From Bordetella parapertussis (GTDB taxonomy: Bacteria; Pseudomonadota; Gammaproteobacteria; Burkholderiales; SG8-39), in assembly GCA_945861875.1 (NCBI GenBank), contig CAMAWC010000015.1, positions 1-54,573 of the forward strand: 54,573 nt of DNA, in the 5' to 3' direction. The notes under the pieces were generated by a model. It worked only from the letters and a program-made list of their open reading frames with translations. It did not search any database and was not told where the DNA came from. Each line of letters opens with the position of its first letter. The first letter of the stretch is position 1. The position numbers and the translations under genes are program-made. This document shows positions 1 through 9,322 of this stretch, one piece after another.

Positions 1-567
1 AGTCTGGACAATCACGGCATTCCGCACCGCTGGGTGACATGGCAGCAGGCATGCTTTTATTACGCCAAAGACCTTATTGCATGGACCCTCGGAGACCGGG
101 CCTTTACCTTTTATGGTGGCGTTTCCCGCTTGACGGGGGAACGCTCGAGCATCACCGCGCGCTCCATCATTGCCATCAAAGGCAAAGCGATGGCAATGAA
201 AGGTTTCAGCCAAGTACCGCCGCTCAGCAACCGCGAACTATTCAGGCGCGATCAGCACATGTGCGCCTACTGCGGCGGGGAATTTGGATTTCTTCGACTG
301 ACTCGCGACCATATCAAACCTGTTTCGCGCGGCGGAATTGACGTGTGGATGAACGTGGTCACTGCATGCCGCAACTGCAACGGCATGAAACGCAACCGCA
401 CCCTTGACGAAGCGGGGCTGGAATTACTGTACGCACCTTATGTGCCCAACAAGGCGGAGTACTTGATACTGACCAACCGAAAAATCCTTGCCGACCAGAT
501 GGAATTTCTCAAACAGCATGTCGCGGCCCACAGTCGTGTCCTGCGCCTGGCCGGCGAAAATGCATGA
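1..567 (+). CDS. HNH endonuclease, 5' end cut by window edge
   Basis: This is a zinc-binding HNH nuclease-type protein. The reading frame is open from the first base of the window, and the residues before the GTG at 34 (LDNHGIPHRW) still look coding, so the true start lies outside. The core reads CAYCGGEF, then DHIKPVSRGG, then NVVTACRNCNGMK: two CxxC pairs bracketing the DH..N catalytic pattern of the HNH fold. The frame ends at TGA 565-567, overlapping the next gene's ATG as ATGA, so the two are probably translationally coupled. Small stand-alone HNH proteins like this are common in proteobacteria. Their physiological substrate is unclear, and I cannot tell defence from repair here. Confidence 0.85.
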   Translation, partial: SLDNHGIPHRWVTWQQACFYYAKDLIAWTLGDRAFTFYGGVSRLTGERSSITARSIIAIKGKAMAMKGFSQVPPLSNRELFRRDQHMCAYCGGEFGFLRLTRDHIKPVSRGGIDVWMNVVTACRNCNGMKRNRTLDEAGLELLYAPYVPNKAEYLILTNRKILADQMEFLKQHVAAHSRVLRLAGENA

Positions 568-1592
568 GCATGGAAGTACAAAATGACTTCTGGCTGAACT
601 CGGGTTTCCATTTGCTTGACCGTGACGCCGTCGGCAATCTCATGGTTACGGATGATTTTCTCAGGGCTTACTACCTCAGGCCGGAGGTTCGTCCTATGGA
701 TGACTCCTCGGGCGCTGAGTTTGAATTGCACCAGGCGCTGATGCAAACCCCGCGCCTTGAAGTTCCAGCGGAGAGATTGGCCAAGATAGCGGACGAGGAT
801 GTTCGGGACAACTACCGCGTCGTCCTGGATTTTCGAGCGCGCCTTCTGCGGAGTAACTGCCTTGAGTCCTGCTATAGCGGAATTTTTTCCGACGGGAACG
901 TCACTGTTCCGCCGCTATTCATAGATCAGATTACGCAGATCATCCTGCGCAACGCCCTGGAAGGTTGCGAGGATGCGCTGCAACTGCGCGTGGCAGAGGT
1001 GTTTTTTCGCAAACAAAAGGCCAGCGTGCAAAGCGGGGCTGTGATGCTCGCCGATCTTGACGTGGTTGAAAGTCATGCGTCGGGCGCCGCATTCGGCAGT
1101 CTTGGCCGGTTGATATCGGAGGCCCAGACACCGCTGCGCAATGTCAGCCTTGACGTTCTTGAGCGAGATAACGCGGACCTGTACTGGTCGCGCGACCAGC
1201 GGCATGATTTTGTGGTGAGAATCAATCATGGTGCACCGGCCGCGCAGGCTTTTTGCCTCGTAATTGAACGCTGGGTCTGGCACTTTTTCCGGGTTGCAGT
1301 AAAGGTCAGGACGATTGTCGCGATTGAAGAGCATAGCTGGGCCTGGCACATCGGGCTTGATGCCGAATCGACGTCGTTATTGAATGATTTATGGCGTGGC
1401 GAACAGGTGGAGCAGGGCAGATTGCAGCGCCTGCTTTGCCTCTATCGCATGGAGTTTTTGGATCACTCCCGAATGCGAAAGGAGATTGCAGGGCGTCCGG
1501 TGTATCTGGCTTTATCGATGGACGAGGACGGCGCTGTGCGCATGAAGCCGCAGAACCTGCTGACCAACCTGCCGGTTTCGGGGCAACCCTGA
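564..1592 (+). CDS. conserved protein of unknown function, DUF6352-like
   Basis: The protein is 342 residues, without signal peptide or membrane segment. It begins with an acidic, aromatic N-terminus (NDFWLNSGFHLL) and a segment TDDFLRAYYLRPEV that I recall from a betaproteobacterial family of unknown function, DUF6352; this assignment is from memory. No catalytic motif is recognisable. It starts inside the stop of the HNH gene (ATGA), and its TGA at 1590-1592 overlaps the probable start of the downstream glycosylase (CTGA). Being sandwiched between a nuclease and a DNA glycosylase makes a nucleic-acid-related role possible, but that is inference from position only. Confidence 0.75.
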   Translation: MSMEVQNDFWLNSGFHLLDRDAVGNLMVTDDFLRAYYLRPEVRPMDDSSGAEFELHQALMQTPRLEVPAERLAKIADEDVRDNYRVVLDFRARLLRSNCLESCYSGIFSDGNVTVPPLFIDQITQIILRNALEGCEDALQLRVAEVFFRKQKASVQSGAVMLADLDVVESHASGAAFGSLGRLISEAQTPLRNVSLDVLERDNADLYWSRDQRHDFVVRINHGAPAAQAFCLVIERWVWHFFRVAVKVRTIVAIEEHSWAWHIGLDAESTSLLNDLWRGEQVEQGRLQRLLCLYRMEFLDHSRMRKEIAGRPVYLALSMDEDGAVRMKPQNLLTNLPVSGQP

Positions 1593-2224
1593 AGGGCGCC
1601 AAACCAGGGCAACCCGCCTATTGGGATAGGGCCGGGCGGGAGCTGGCCGAGGGGGATGCCGTGATGTCGGGCATTATTGACGCGTTTCCCGGTATCAGCA
1701 TTGAATGCAGGGGCGAGCCCTTCCTCACGCTGGTCCGATCGATAGTAGGTCAACAGATCTCGGTAAGTGCCGCAGCGAGCATCTGGCAGCGTTTGATGGT
1801 TGAGGCGCCGCACATGGAAGCGATGCAGGTCCTTGTTATCGGGGAGGCGCGACTGCGGCAGTGCGGCCTTTCAGGACGCAAGGCCGAGTATGTAAGCGAC
1901 CTTGCCCGGCATTTTTGCAGCGGCAGCCTGCGCCATACAGATTGGGCGGGTATGAGCGATGACATGGTAATCGCAGACCTGACTCAAGTCAGGGGCATTG
2001 GCCGTTGGACGGCACAGATGTTTCTCATGTTCAATCTGCTGCGGCCTGATGTCCTGCCTTTGGACGATCTTGGATTGCAGAAGGCGGTGAACCATTACTA
2101 CTTCCTAGGGGAACAGGCCCCGCGTGAGAGCCTTCTGGAGTTGGCTGAAGGGTGGCGCCCCTGGCGTTCCGTTGCCACCTGGTACCTGTGGCGAAGCCTT
2201 GAGCCTGTTCCGGTTGGTTACTAG
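1589..2224 (+). CDS. AlkA-like DNA-3-methyladenine glycosylase (HhH-GPD)
   Basis: This base excision repair enzyme would remove alkylated purines. The sequence has the typical SIVGQQISVSAAASIW segment, the helix-hairpin-helix LTQVRGIGRWTAQMF and the downstream LPLDDLGLQKAV, whose aspartate fits the catalytic position. Family-like sequence starts at about 1610 (YWDRAGRELAEGD), before the first nearby GTG/ATG at 1661/1664. In that frame there is no ATG, GTG or TTG between 1436 and 1661. I therefore place the start at CTG 1589, which overlaps the upstream TGA as CTGA. The alternatives are ATG 1391, deep inside the upstream gene, or a shorter protein from GTG 1661 or ATG 1664, where GAGGGGG is a good ribosome site. 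Product is confident; start is not. Confidence 0.8.
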   Translation: MKGAKPGQPAYWDRAGRELAEGDAVMSGIIDAFPGISIECRGEPFLTLVRSIVGQQISVSAAASIWQRLMVEAPHMEAMQVLVIGEARLRQCGLSGRKAEYVSDLARHFCSGSLRHTDWAGMSDDMVIADLTQVRGIGRWTAQMFLMFNLLRPDVLPLDDLGLQKAVNHYYFLGEQAPRESLLELAEGWRPWRSVATWYLWRSLEPVPVGY

Positions 2225-2252
2225 CTGCGGACCGCAGACCCGGTCCCTGGGG

Positions 2253-2258
2253 TAAAAT
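2253..2258 (+). promoter_or_regulatory. possible -10 box (TAAAAT) immediately before accA
   Basis: TAAAAT ends only six bases before the accA ATG at 2265. If used, transcription would begin at or next to the start codon. I see no good -35 hexamer at 16-18 nt spacing, so this is a weak call. Confidence 0.3.
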
Positions 2259-2264
2259 CTACCG

Positions 2265-3233
2265 ATGAAGACCACGTTTCTTGAGTTTGAGCAGCCTGTC
2301 GCCGAGCTTGAGGCCAAGATCGAGGAGTTGCGTTTTGTGCAGGACGACTCCGCGCTGGATATTTCCGAGGAGATACAGCGCTTGCAGAAAAAGAGCCAGG
2401 CCCTCACCAAAGATATTTATGCAAAACTGTCGCCTTGGCAGGTCGCCCAGGTGGCGCGCCACGCGCAGCGCCCCTACACGCTCGATTATATCAATCTGCT
2501 GTTTACGGATTTCGAGGAGCTGCACGGGGATCGTTCCTATGCGGACGATGCTTCCATTGTCGGGGGAGTGGCGCGGTTTAACGGCCAGTCGCTCATGGTC
2601 ATTGGTCACCAGAAGGGGCGCGACACCAAGGAAAAGATATTGCGCAATTTCGGCATGCCCCGTCCGGAGGGGTATAGAAAAGCCATGCGACTAATGCGTC
2701 TGGCTGAAAAATTTGGCATCCCGGTGGTTACCTTTATTGACACTCCCGGCGCTTACCCCGGCATTGGTGCCGAGGAACGGGGGCAGTCCGAGGCGATAGG
2801 CAAAAACCTTTACGTCATGGCGGAGTTAAAGGTTCCACTGGTGTGCACCGTGATCGGTGAAGGCGGCTCGGGAGGGGCGTTGGCGATCGCCGTGGGAGAC
2901 ATTGTGCAGATGTTGCAGTATGCGACCTACTCGGTGATATCCCCCGAAGGCTGCGCCTCTATTTTGTGGAAGAGCGCCGAAAAAGCGCCGGAGGCGGCAG
3001 AGACACTGGGAATCACCGCGAATCGGTTGAAAACGCTTGGCCTTATCGACAAGATAATTGCCGAGCCCTTGGGGGGGGCGCACCGGGATCCGACGGCTGC
3101 GGCCCAGAGTCTAAAGAAGTCACTTCAGGACGGGTTACGCCAGTTGGCTGGAAAAAGCGTGTCCGAGCTTGTCGAGATGCGGTTTGAAAGACTCATGGGT
3201 TATGGGAAATTCAAGGAAGCAGACGTCAAATGA
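2265..3233 (+). CDS. accA: acetyl-CoA carboxylase carboxyltransferase subunit alpha
   Basis: AccA, with AccD, forms the carboxyltransferase half of acetyl-CoA carboxylase. It moves CO2 from biotin to acetyl-CoA to give malonyl-CoA, the first step of fatty acid synthesis. Length is normal (322 residues). The N-terminus ([19 protein letters not shown]), the [10 protein letters not shown] segment, [18 protein letters not shown] and the [11 protein letters not shown] loop are all typical. The 3' end overlaps tilS by 32 nt, an arrangement I regard as common in this group. Translation starts at ATG 2265, with a TAAAAT box very close upstream. Confidence 0.97.
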   Translation: MKTTFLEFEQPVAELEAKIEELRFVQDDSALDISEEIQRLQKKSQALTKDIYAKLSPWQVAQVARHAQRPYTLDYINLLFTDFEELHGDRSYADDASIVGGVARFNGQSLMVIGHQKGRDTKEKILRNFGMPRPEGYRKAMRLMRLAEKFGIPVVTFIDTPGAYPGIGAEERGQSEAIGKNLYVMAELKVPLVCTVIGEGGSGGALAIAVGDIVQMLQYATYSVISPEGCASILWKSAEKAPEAAETLGITANRLKTLGLIDKIIAEPLGGAHRDPTAAAQSLKKSLQDGLRQLAGKSVSELVEMRFERLMGYGKFKEADVK

Positions 3234-4557
3234 CCTGGCAGGGCGCGTCTCGGCGCGTTTGTCACGGGTTGCGCCGCATGGAGCGCGTCTGCGTCTGGGT
3301 TTGTCAGGGGGGCGCGATTCGGTAGCGCTTTTCTCTATCCTTGCCGACCTTGCCCCACGGCAAGGCTATTCTCTGGAGTGCGTTCACGTTCATCACGGCA
3401 TCAGCCCTTGTGCGGATCAATGGGCTGATTTTTGTGCCGGGTTATGTCGGGCACGAAAAATCAAGCTGGATATTGTTCGCGTGGATCTTGGCCGGTTTCA
3501 ATCCAGTGGGCTGGAGGCCTCTGCGCGCCTTGCGCGCTATGGTGTGCTTTTCCGGCCGGGTGCCGATTTTGTTGTTCTGGCACACCATCAGCGTGACCAG
3601 GCCGAGACCATTTTGTTGCAACTATTCCGCGGATCCGGCGTGAAAGGCCTGTCCGCGATGCCTGAATCGGGAGCGGGGAACGGCATGCCGATTCTCAGGC
3701 CAATGCTTGACGAGCCTTTTTCTGAAATTGATGCCTACGTCCGTGCGCATCGACTCGCGTGGGTTACAGACGAGAGTAACGAGGATACGCATTTCCCAAG
3801 AAATTTCATCCGGCATCAGGTGTTGCCGGTGCTGGAAGCGCGTTTCCCTGGGGTAACCAGGGCGATGGCTCGCTCTGCCAGCCATGCGGCTGAAGCGCAA
3901 AAGCTCCTGGACGATCTTGCCACGCTCGATCTGGCGGTCTTGCAGCGCGAAGGCGGACTTGCGATCGCGCCATTGCGGGAATTTACGGACGTGCGTGCAA
4001 AAAATGTACTTCGCTTTTATTTTTCAAAACACGGACTCGATCTTCCGCAGTCGGTGTATCTCGAGGAAGTTTTCAGGCAACTCAAGACTGTTCGCAGTGA
4101 TGCCAAGGTCGAGTTCAATCTTGGCAGGATGGTCGGCAGGTGTCATAAGGGGGTATTGATGCTGGAACCCCCGACCTGTGTGCCGGGGCCGTCCACCGGG
4201 TACCGCTGGCATGGCGAGGCTGTATGGAACCTGCCCGAACTTGGCGGCGTACTGACCTTCCTTCCTGCCTCTGGGGCCGGATTCAATGCCAACAAACTGG
4301 AGTCGGGGCCCCTCACGGTGCGCTTACGCCGCGGCGGGGAGCGTATGCAACTGGAGGCATCGCGACCAAAGCGCAGCCTGAAGAACCTTTTGCAGGAGGC
4401 AGGCATCCCGTTTTGGCGGCGCCAACGCCTGCCCATGGTCTACCTGGGGGATGAATTGGTATTTGTCCCCGGGGTTGGTCTTGCCCTTGCATGCCGGGCA
4501 AATCCGGGTGAGCCGGGCGTGTTGCTCGAGTGGACGGAGTCCGTATTTACCGGTTGA
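3202..4557 (+). CDS. tilS: tRNA(Ile)-lysidine synthase TilS
   Basis: TilS attaches lysine to C34 of tRNA-Ile(CAU), converting its decoding from AUG to AUA, using ATP. The PP-loop reads [10 protein letters not shown] at residues 34-43. The usual SGGxDS pattern is therefore intact, with arginine at the variable position. The [18 protein letters not shown] segment follows at about residue 130, and the C-terminal substrate-binding domain ([10 protein letters not shown] through [19 protein letters not shown]) is complete. I chose ATG 3202 (451 residues). An upstream in-frame start at 3169 would only lengthen the overlap with accA. The gene ends with no obvious terminator before the ndk promoter. 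Confidence 0.95.
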   Translation: MGNSRKQTSNDLAGRVSARLSRVAPHGARLRLGLSGGRDSVALFSILADLAPRQGYSLECVHVHHGISPCADQWADFCAGLCRARKIKLDIVRVDLGRFQSSGLEASARLARYGVLFRPGADFVVLAHHQRDQAETILLQLFRGSGVKGLSAMPESGAGNGMPILRPMLDEPFSEIDAYVRAHRLAWVTDESNEDTHFPRNFIRHQVLPVLEARFPGVTRAMARSASHAAEAQKLLDDLATLDLAVLQREGGLAIAPLREFTDVRAKNVLRFYFSKHGLDLPQSVYLEEVFRQLKTVRSDAKVEFNLGRMVGRCHKGVLMLEPPTCVPGPSTGYRWHGEAVWNLPELGGVLTFLPASGAGFNANKLESGPLTVRLRRGGERMQLEASRPKRSLKNLLQEAGIPFWRRQRLPMVYLGDELVFVPGVGLALACRANPGEPGVLLEWTESVFTG

Positions 4558-4728
4558 TTCGAGGGGTGGGTGGTTGCGTGTTTTGCTGCGATTTGCGGTA
4601 TGGGGGTAGTGCTGCAGTCCGCATACGGCCCTGATTTCAGTGGCTTCGGTCCGCGCAGCGATGAGGAGGGGCCTGCGCGTGAGGCAAGAGAAAATAGCCT
4701 ATCTGGTTCGGCACCCCTCCCCAAATCC

Positions 4729-4737
4729 TGATATAAT
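4729..4737 (+). promoter_or_regulatory. extended -10 promoter upstream of ndk
   Basis: TGATATAAT is a perfect extended -10 element (TGnTATAAT), 70 nt before the ndk ATG at 4808, in an AT-rich stretch that contrasts with its surroundings. No strong -35 hexamer is seen, as is usual for extended -10 promoters. It probably drives the long ndk-rlmN-pilW-rodZ-ispG run. The rest of 4558-4800 holds no gene or hairpin that I can support. Confidence 0.65.
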
Positions 4738-4807
4738 AAAAAGTTGAGCATTTTTAATAACTTACATCTCGATTAATCGTGTCACTTGTGAAAAACGGAG
4801 TCCCCGC

Positions 4808-5233
4808 ATGGCTTTGGAAAGAACTTTGTCGATAATCAAACCGGATGCCGTTGCAAAAAACGTCATTGGCCAAATTTATTCGCGCTTTGAGGGTGCCGGA
4901 TTGAGGGTGATTGCAGCGCAGATGATGCATTTGTCGCAACGGGAAGCCGAAGGATTTTATGCGGTTCACAGGGAGCGGCCGTTTTTCCGTGACCTGGTGA
5001 GTTTCATGATTTCCGGGCCGGTCATGATCCAGGTTCTTGAAGGGGACAACGCGATCGCGAAGCACCGGGACCTGATGGGCGCAACCGACCCGAAAAAGGC
5101 GGCGAAAGGCACCATCCGTGCGGATTTTGCGGACAGCATCGATGCGAATGCGGTGCATGGTTCGGATGGGCCTGAAACGGCAAAAAATGAAATTGCCTTT
5201 TTCTTCTCCAGCCTGGCTGTCCACTCGCGCTAA
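4808..5233 (+). CDS. ndk: nucleoside diphosphate kinase
   Basis: Ndk balances the nucleotide pools by moving the gamma phosphate of ATP to nucleoside diphosphates through a phosphohistidine. Length (141 residues) and sequence are canonical: [15 protein letters not shown] at the N-terminus, and the active-site NAVHGSDG with catalytic His117. It is the first gene after the extended -10 promoter. Its TAA overlaps the rlmN ATG by one base. Confidence 0.98.
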   Translation: MALERTLSIIKPDAVAKNVIGQIYSRFEGAGLRVIAAQMMHLSQREAEGFYAVHRERPFFRDLVSFMISGPVMIQVLEGDNAIAKHRDLMGATDPKKAAKGTIRADFADSIDANAVHGSDGPETAKNEIAFFFSSLAVHSR

Positions 5234-6372
5234 TGTCTGAAAACCTTCTCGGTCTGGACGCGCAGCGTTTGGCGACCTTCTTTTCGGGGGTTGGCGAGAA
5301 GCCGTTTCGAGCGAAACAAGTCATGCGTTGGGTGCATCGCAGCGGTGTTAATGACATCGAGTTGATGACCGACATATCCAAGCCGTTGCGGGACAAGTTG
5401 CGCGCCACGTTTGAAATTTCCGCGCCGAAAGTTATCAGTGACAGTACTTCAGCGGACGGAACACGGAAGTGGCTGCTCGATGTCGATCCGGGCAATGCGG
5501 TCGAGGCGGTCTTTATTCCGGAAGAAAGTCGAGGAACGCTTTGCATCTCGAGTCAGGCAGGTTGCGCACTGGACTGCCAGTTCTGCTCCACCGGGAAGCA
5601 GGGTTTCAACCGCAACCTCACCACCGCCGAGATTATTGGCCAACTCTGGTGGGCGTCCGCATCCTTGCGTTCCGCGTCGCCTGATGCGGCCTTGTCCCCG
5701 GGTAAGGCGAACCTTGACGACGATTCGCTGGGGGGCGGGAGAATAATCAGCAACGTCGTGATGATGGGCATGGGCGAGCCCTTGTTGAATTACGAGAACG
5801 TCGTGCCCGCATTGCAATTGATGCTGGACGATAACGCATACGGATTGTCGCGGCGCAGGGTTACGCTGTCCACGTCGGGAATCGTTCCGGCGATAGACCG
5901 CTTGCGCGAGGACTGCCCCGTTGCGCTCGCCGTTTCCCTTCACGCGCCCAATGACAAGTTGCGTGACGAGTTAATGCCGATAAACCGCAAGTATCCCTTA
6001 CGCGAGTTGCTGGCAGCCTGTGTGCGTTACCTGGATCGCGCGCCGCGTGATTTCGTCACCTTTGAATACGTCATGCTGGACGGCATCAACGACAGTGACG
6101 CCAGCGCTCGCGAGCTGATTGGCCTGTTATCCGAGGTGCCCTGCAAGGTAAATCTCATTCCTTTCAACCCGTTTCCAAAATCGGCATTCAAGCGCTCGTC
6201 GCGTGAGCGCATCCGGCAGTTCAGTGAAATTCTCAACGCTGCGGGGATTGTTACGACCACGCGAAAGACGCGTGGAGATGATATTGACGCGGCCTGCGGA
6301 CAACTGGCCGGCATGGTTCAGGATCGCACGCGCCGGGTTATCAGGCTGGCGCGCAACGCAGGAGCGGCATGA
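5233..6372 (+). CDS. rlmN: dual-specificity RNA methyltransferase RlmN
   Basis: RlmN is a radical-SAM enzyme that methylates C2 of A2503 in 23S rRNA and of A37 in some tRNAs. The radical-SAM cluster motif CALDCQFC places cysteines at residues 111, 115 and 118. [12 protein letters not shown] and the C-terminal DIDAACGQL, carrying the cysteine needed for the protein-methyl intermediate, are present. A charged/alanine-rich loop (about residues 153-178, [16 protein letters not shown]) is longer than I expect for the family and lies on the loop before [11 protein letters not shown]. Start and stop are both overlapped by the neighbouring genes (TAATG, ATGA). Confidence 0.97.
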   Translation: MSENLLGLDAQRLATFFSGVGEKPFRAKQVMRWVHRSGVNDIELMTDISKPLRDKLRATFEISAPKVISDSTSADGTRKWLLDVDPGNAVEAVFIPEESRGTLCISSQAGCALDCQFCSTGKQGFNRNLTTAEIIGQLWWASASLRSASPDAALSPGKANLDDDSLGGGRIISNVVMMGMGEPLLNYENVVPALQLMLDDNAYGLSRRRVTLSTSGIVPAIDRLREDCPVALAVSLHAPNDKLRDELMPINRKYPLRELLAACVRYLDRAPRDFVTFEYVMLDGINDSDASARELIGLLSEVPCKVNLIPFNPFPKSAFKRSSRERIRQFSEILNAAGIVTTTRKTRGDDIDAACGQLAGMVQDRTRRVIRLARNAGAA

Positions 6373-7172
6373 TGAACAGATATCTGGCAGGCGTGTTTTA
6401 CGTCGGAGTTGTCCTCTTCGTGGCCGGATGCGGAGGGGGGCAAACCATTCCCGAATCTGAAATCATGGCGGATACCGGCCAGCAGGTGGGCGAGCCGAGT
6501 GATCCGCGCAATCGTGCGCGCATTCATACCGAGCTTGGTGGACTGTATTTTCAACGCGGCAATATGGGCGTTGCGCTCGAAGAGTTGCGCATCGCCACAA
6601 GCGCCGATCCGAATTACGCACCTGCGTACAACGTGCTCGGGCTGGTTTACATGGATTTGCGCGAAAACGCCCAGGCGCAGGCGAATTTTGAGAAATCGTT
6701 GCGCCTGAGTCCGGCGGACGCCGACGCCAACCATAATTACGGATTGTTTCTCTGCCAGACGGGAAAAGAGGCGGATTCATTGCGCTATTTTCTCGCTGCG
6801 ATCAAGAATCCCCTTTATTCGCTGCCGCAAAAATCTTATGCCGCGGCGGGGGCCTGCGCGATAAAGGTCAACAATGATCGCGACGCTGCCGAGTATCTGG
6901 AGCGTGCATTGAGGATCGACCCGGATTATTTGCCCGCCCTTATGAGCTTCTCGCAGCTGCTCTACAAAAAAGGCGAACTTGAACGGGCACGGACGACGAT
7001 CGCGCGATTTAACAGGATTTCCGACCAGACGGCTGAATCGCTCTGGCTTGCGCTGCGAATTGAAAGAAAACTTGGGGAGAAGAACACCGAAAACAATCTT
7101 GCGACGCAGTTGCGCCGTCGTTTTGCCGGTTCCGCGGAGTACCAGAGTTTGCTGAAGGGGCAGTTTGAGTGA
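6369..7172 (+). CDS. pilW: type IV pilus biogenesis/stability lipoprotein PilW (PilF)
   Basis: PilW/PilF is an outer membrane lipoprotein that promotes assembly of the PilQ secretin during type IV pilus formation. The N-terminus is a lipoprotein signal with lipobox VAGC and lipidated Cys21. The rest is built of tetratricopeptide repeats (for example [19 protein letters not shown], then [14 protein letters not shown], then [13 protein letters not shown]). The 267-residue length and the rlmN-pilW-rodZ order fit. It overlaps rlmN by ATGA and the next gene by GTGA. Confidence 0.9.
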   Translation: MMNRYLAGVFYVGVVLFVAGCGGGQTIPESEIMADTGQQVGEPSDPRNRARIHTELGGLYFQRGNMGVALEELRIATSADPNYAPAYNVLGLVYMDLRENAQAQANFEKSLRLSPADADANHNYGLFLCQTGKEADSLRYFLAAIKNPLYSLPQKSYAAAGACAIKVNNDRDAAEYLERALRIDPDYLPALMSFSQLLYKKGELERARTTIARFNRISDQTAESLWLALRIERKLGEKNTENNLATQLRRRFAGSAEYQSLLKGQFE

Positions 7173-8035
7173 CCACTGAGGCGCAGTTGCCCGAAGAAAC
7201 GGGGGAGGCCGCGGACCTGAGCCCGGGGCGCGCCATTACGAGGGTGCGCGAGGCGCGCAACATGACCACTGCGGAAGTGGCGCAGCACCTGAAATTCGGA
7301 GTCAAGCAAATTGAGGCGCTTGAAGCCGATGATTACAGCAAGCTTCCCGGAAATACACTGGTTCGCGGGATGATTCGCAGTTATGCAAAGTTATTGCAGA
7401 TCGATCCGGTACCGCTGCTGGAGGCGTTTTCCAGGCGGAACATTCCTTCCGAAGTGACCGTCGACCTGCGGGCAAAACGCATTCCGTTTCCTGACGGTGT
7501 CAAACGATCGACGCGGGCCTATGCATTGTTCACCGCTGCGATCCTGCTGGTGGTTGCCGGCGTTGTTTACGAGTGGCGAACCAGCCCCGGTGAGTCGACG
7601 GCCATGGTTTTCATGTCCTCGCCCAAGCACGTATCCGGTACGGCACAGTTAGCGCCGACGGAATCCGCCGCGGCACCGTCTTCACCCCTGCTGGCAGCTC
7701 CGGCTGAGGGCGTACCGACCGGACAACCAGAGGCTGGTGACGAGCCGGAAGTCGCCGTCACTTCGGTGAAATTGGCAAAAACACCCAAGCCGGGCAGTCT
7801 CAGGCGCATCGAACTGGAGTTTGAAAAGGCTTCGTGGGTGGAAATCAAGCAAGGTGACGGCAGAATCCTGTTGTCACAACTGAATGCCGGCGGGACACGG
7901 CAGGTGCTTGAGGGCAAACCGCCGTTTTCCGTGGTTATTGGCAATGCACCGATGGTGCGCCTGAAGTACAACGAAGAGCCCGTCGACTTGCGGCCGCACT
8001 TCAAGGTCGATGTCGCGCGACTGACACTGGAGTAG
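7169..8035 (+). CDS. rodZ: RodZ-like helix-turn-helix membrane protein
   Basis: RodZ anchors MreB at the inner membrane for rod-shape maintenance. The order of parts matches: a cytoplasmic HTH domain at about residues 20-85 ([21 protein letters not shown]), basic linker, one membrane segment at about 117-136, a Pro/Ala-rich periplasmic linker, and a C-terminal beta domain of the DUF4115 type ([19 protein letters not shown]). At 288 residues it has a normal size. The GTG start overlaps the pilW stop as GTGA, and its TAG abuts ispG, so the genes are co-transcribed. The name rests on architecture and position. Confidence 0.85.
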   Translation: MTTEAQLPEETGEAADLSPGRAITRVREARNMTTAEVAQHLKFGVKQIEALEADDYSKLPGNTLVRGMIRSYAKLLQIDPVPLLEAFSRRNIPSEVTVDLRAKRIPFPDGVKRSTRAYALFTAAILLVVAGVVYEWRTSPGESTAMVFMSSPKHVSGTAQLAPTESAAAPSSPLLAAPAEGVPTGQPEAGDEPEVAVTSVKLAKTPKPGSLRRIELEFEKASWVEIKQGDGRILLSQLNAGGTRQVLEGKPPFSVVIGNAPMVRLKYNEEPVDLRPHFKVDVARLTLE

Positions 8036-8037
8036 TG

Positions 8038-9312
8038 ATGCACCAGATTATTCAACGCCGTGTGTCCAGGCAGGTGCGTATCGGTTCCGTGCTGGTTGGT
8101 GGTGACGCGCCCGTGATGGTGCAGTCCATGACCAACACCGATACCGCTGATGCAGATGGCACGACCCGCCAGGTCTTCGATTTGGCACGGGCCGGCTCGG
8201 AGGTAGTCAGGCTGACGGTGAATTCGGCCGAGGCGGCGGCGGCCGTCCCTTATATTCGGGAAAAGCTCGATGCAATGGGCTGCAACGTCCCGCTGGTTGG
8301 TGACTTTCACTTCAACGGGCACAAATTGCTGACCGACAGCCCCGCATGCGCAACTGCGTTGGCCAAATACCGGATTAATCCGGGCAACGTCGGCCAAGGT
8401 TCCAAGCGTGACGGACAGTTTGCCGTGATGATCGAGTTGGCATGCCGCCACGACAAGCCGGTGAGGATTGGCGTGAATTGGGGCAGCCTTGATCAAGCCT
8501 TGCTGGCGCGGCTGATGGATGCGAATGCGAAGCTCGCAAGCCCCGCTGATGCCGACGCGGTGATGCGCGAGGCGCTCATCACCTCCGCACTGGACAGTGC
8601 GCTGCGCGCGGAAGAACTGGGCCTGGCGCGCGACAAAATAATTCTTTCCTGCAAGGTCAGCGGCGTACAAGACTTGATCGGTGTTTACCGTGATTTGGCC
8701 CGTCGTTGTGACTATCCCTTGCATCTGGGGCTCACCGAGGCCGGGATGGGCTCGAAGGGCATCGTCGCGTCGACGGCGGCGATGTCAGTGCTGTTGCAGG
8801 AAGGTATCGGCGACACCATCCGCGTGTCGCTAACGCCCGAGCCGAACGGCGACCGCACGCGGGAAGTGGTGGTTGCACAGGAAATCCTGCAGACCATGGG
8901 CATGCGTTCATTTGCGCCGATGGTCATCGCCTGTCCGGGTTGCGGGCGCACGACCAGCACCTATTTTCAGGAGCTCGCCTCGAAAATCCAGGCCTATCTG
9001 CGGGAACAGATGCCCGTGTGGCGGGCGAATTATCCCGGGGTCGAGGAGATGCGCGTGGCTGTCATGGGATGTGTCGTAAACGGCCCGGGGGAGTCAAAGC
9101 ATTCGGATATCGGTATCAGCCTGCCGGGCTCGGGGGAGCGGCCTGTCGCGCCGGTGTATGTGGACGGGGAGAAGACTGTAACGCTTAAGGGCGAGAACAT
9201 CGCCGGGGAATTCCAGGAGTTGGTCAACAATTATGTCCGGGCCAGATACGGTTCCGATGCGCCAGCACATCGGGCAGGTCCGCGGGTCATTCCCATCAAG
9301 GCCGGCGTTTAA
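8038..9312 (+). CDS. ispG: 4-hydroxy-3-methylbut-2-enyl diphosphate synthase (IspG/GcpE)
   Basis: IspG is the penultimate enzyme of the MEP isoprenoid pathway. It is a [4Fe-4S] protein reducing MEcPP to HMBPP. The TIM-barrel N-terminus ([19 protein letters not shown]) and the cluster-binding region are intact: [10 protein letters not shown] and, further on, [11 protein letters not shown], supply the three cysteines. ATG 8038 directly follows GTG 8035; I prefer the ATG, giving 424 residues. The neighbouring hisS starts 10 nt after the stop. Confidence 0.97.
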   Translation: MHQIIQRRVSRQVRIGSVLVGGDAPVMVQSMTNTDTADADGTTRQVFDLARAGSEVVRLTVNSAEAAAAVPYIREKLDAMGCNVPLVGDFHFNGHKLLTDSPACATALAKYRINPGNVGQGSKRDGQFAVMIELACRHDKPVRIGVNWGSLDQALLARLMDANAKLASPADADAVMREALITSALDSALRAEELGLARDKIILSCKVSGVQDLIGVYRDLARRCDYPLHLGLTEAGMGSKGIVASTAAMSVLLQEGIGDTIRVSLTPEPNGDRTREVVVAQEILQTMGMRSFAPMVIACPGCGRTTSTYFQELASKIQAYLREQMPVWRANYPGVEEMRVAVMGCVVNGPGESKHSDIGISLPGSGERPVAPVYVDGEKTVTLKGENIAGEFQELVNNYVRARYGSDAPAHRAGPRVIPIKAGV

Positions 9313-9322
9313 GCCCCCATCC

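Noticed and set aside
1-567. Restriction or defence role for the HNH protein
   Set aside because: No methyltransferase, specificity subunit or known defence partner is adjacent; only a repair-type glycosylase is near.
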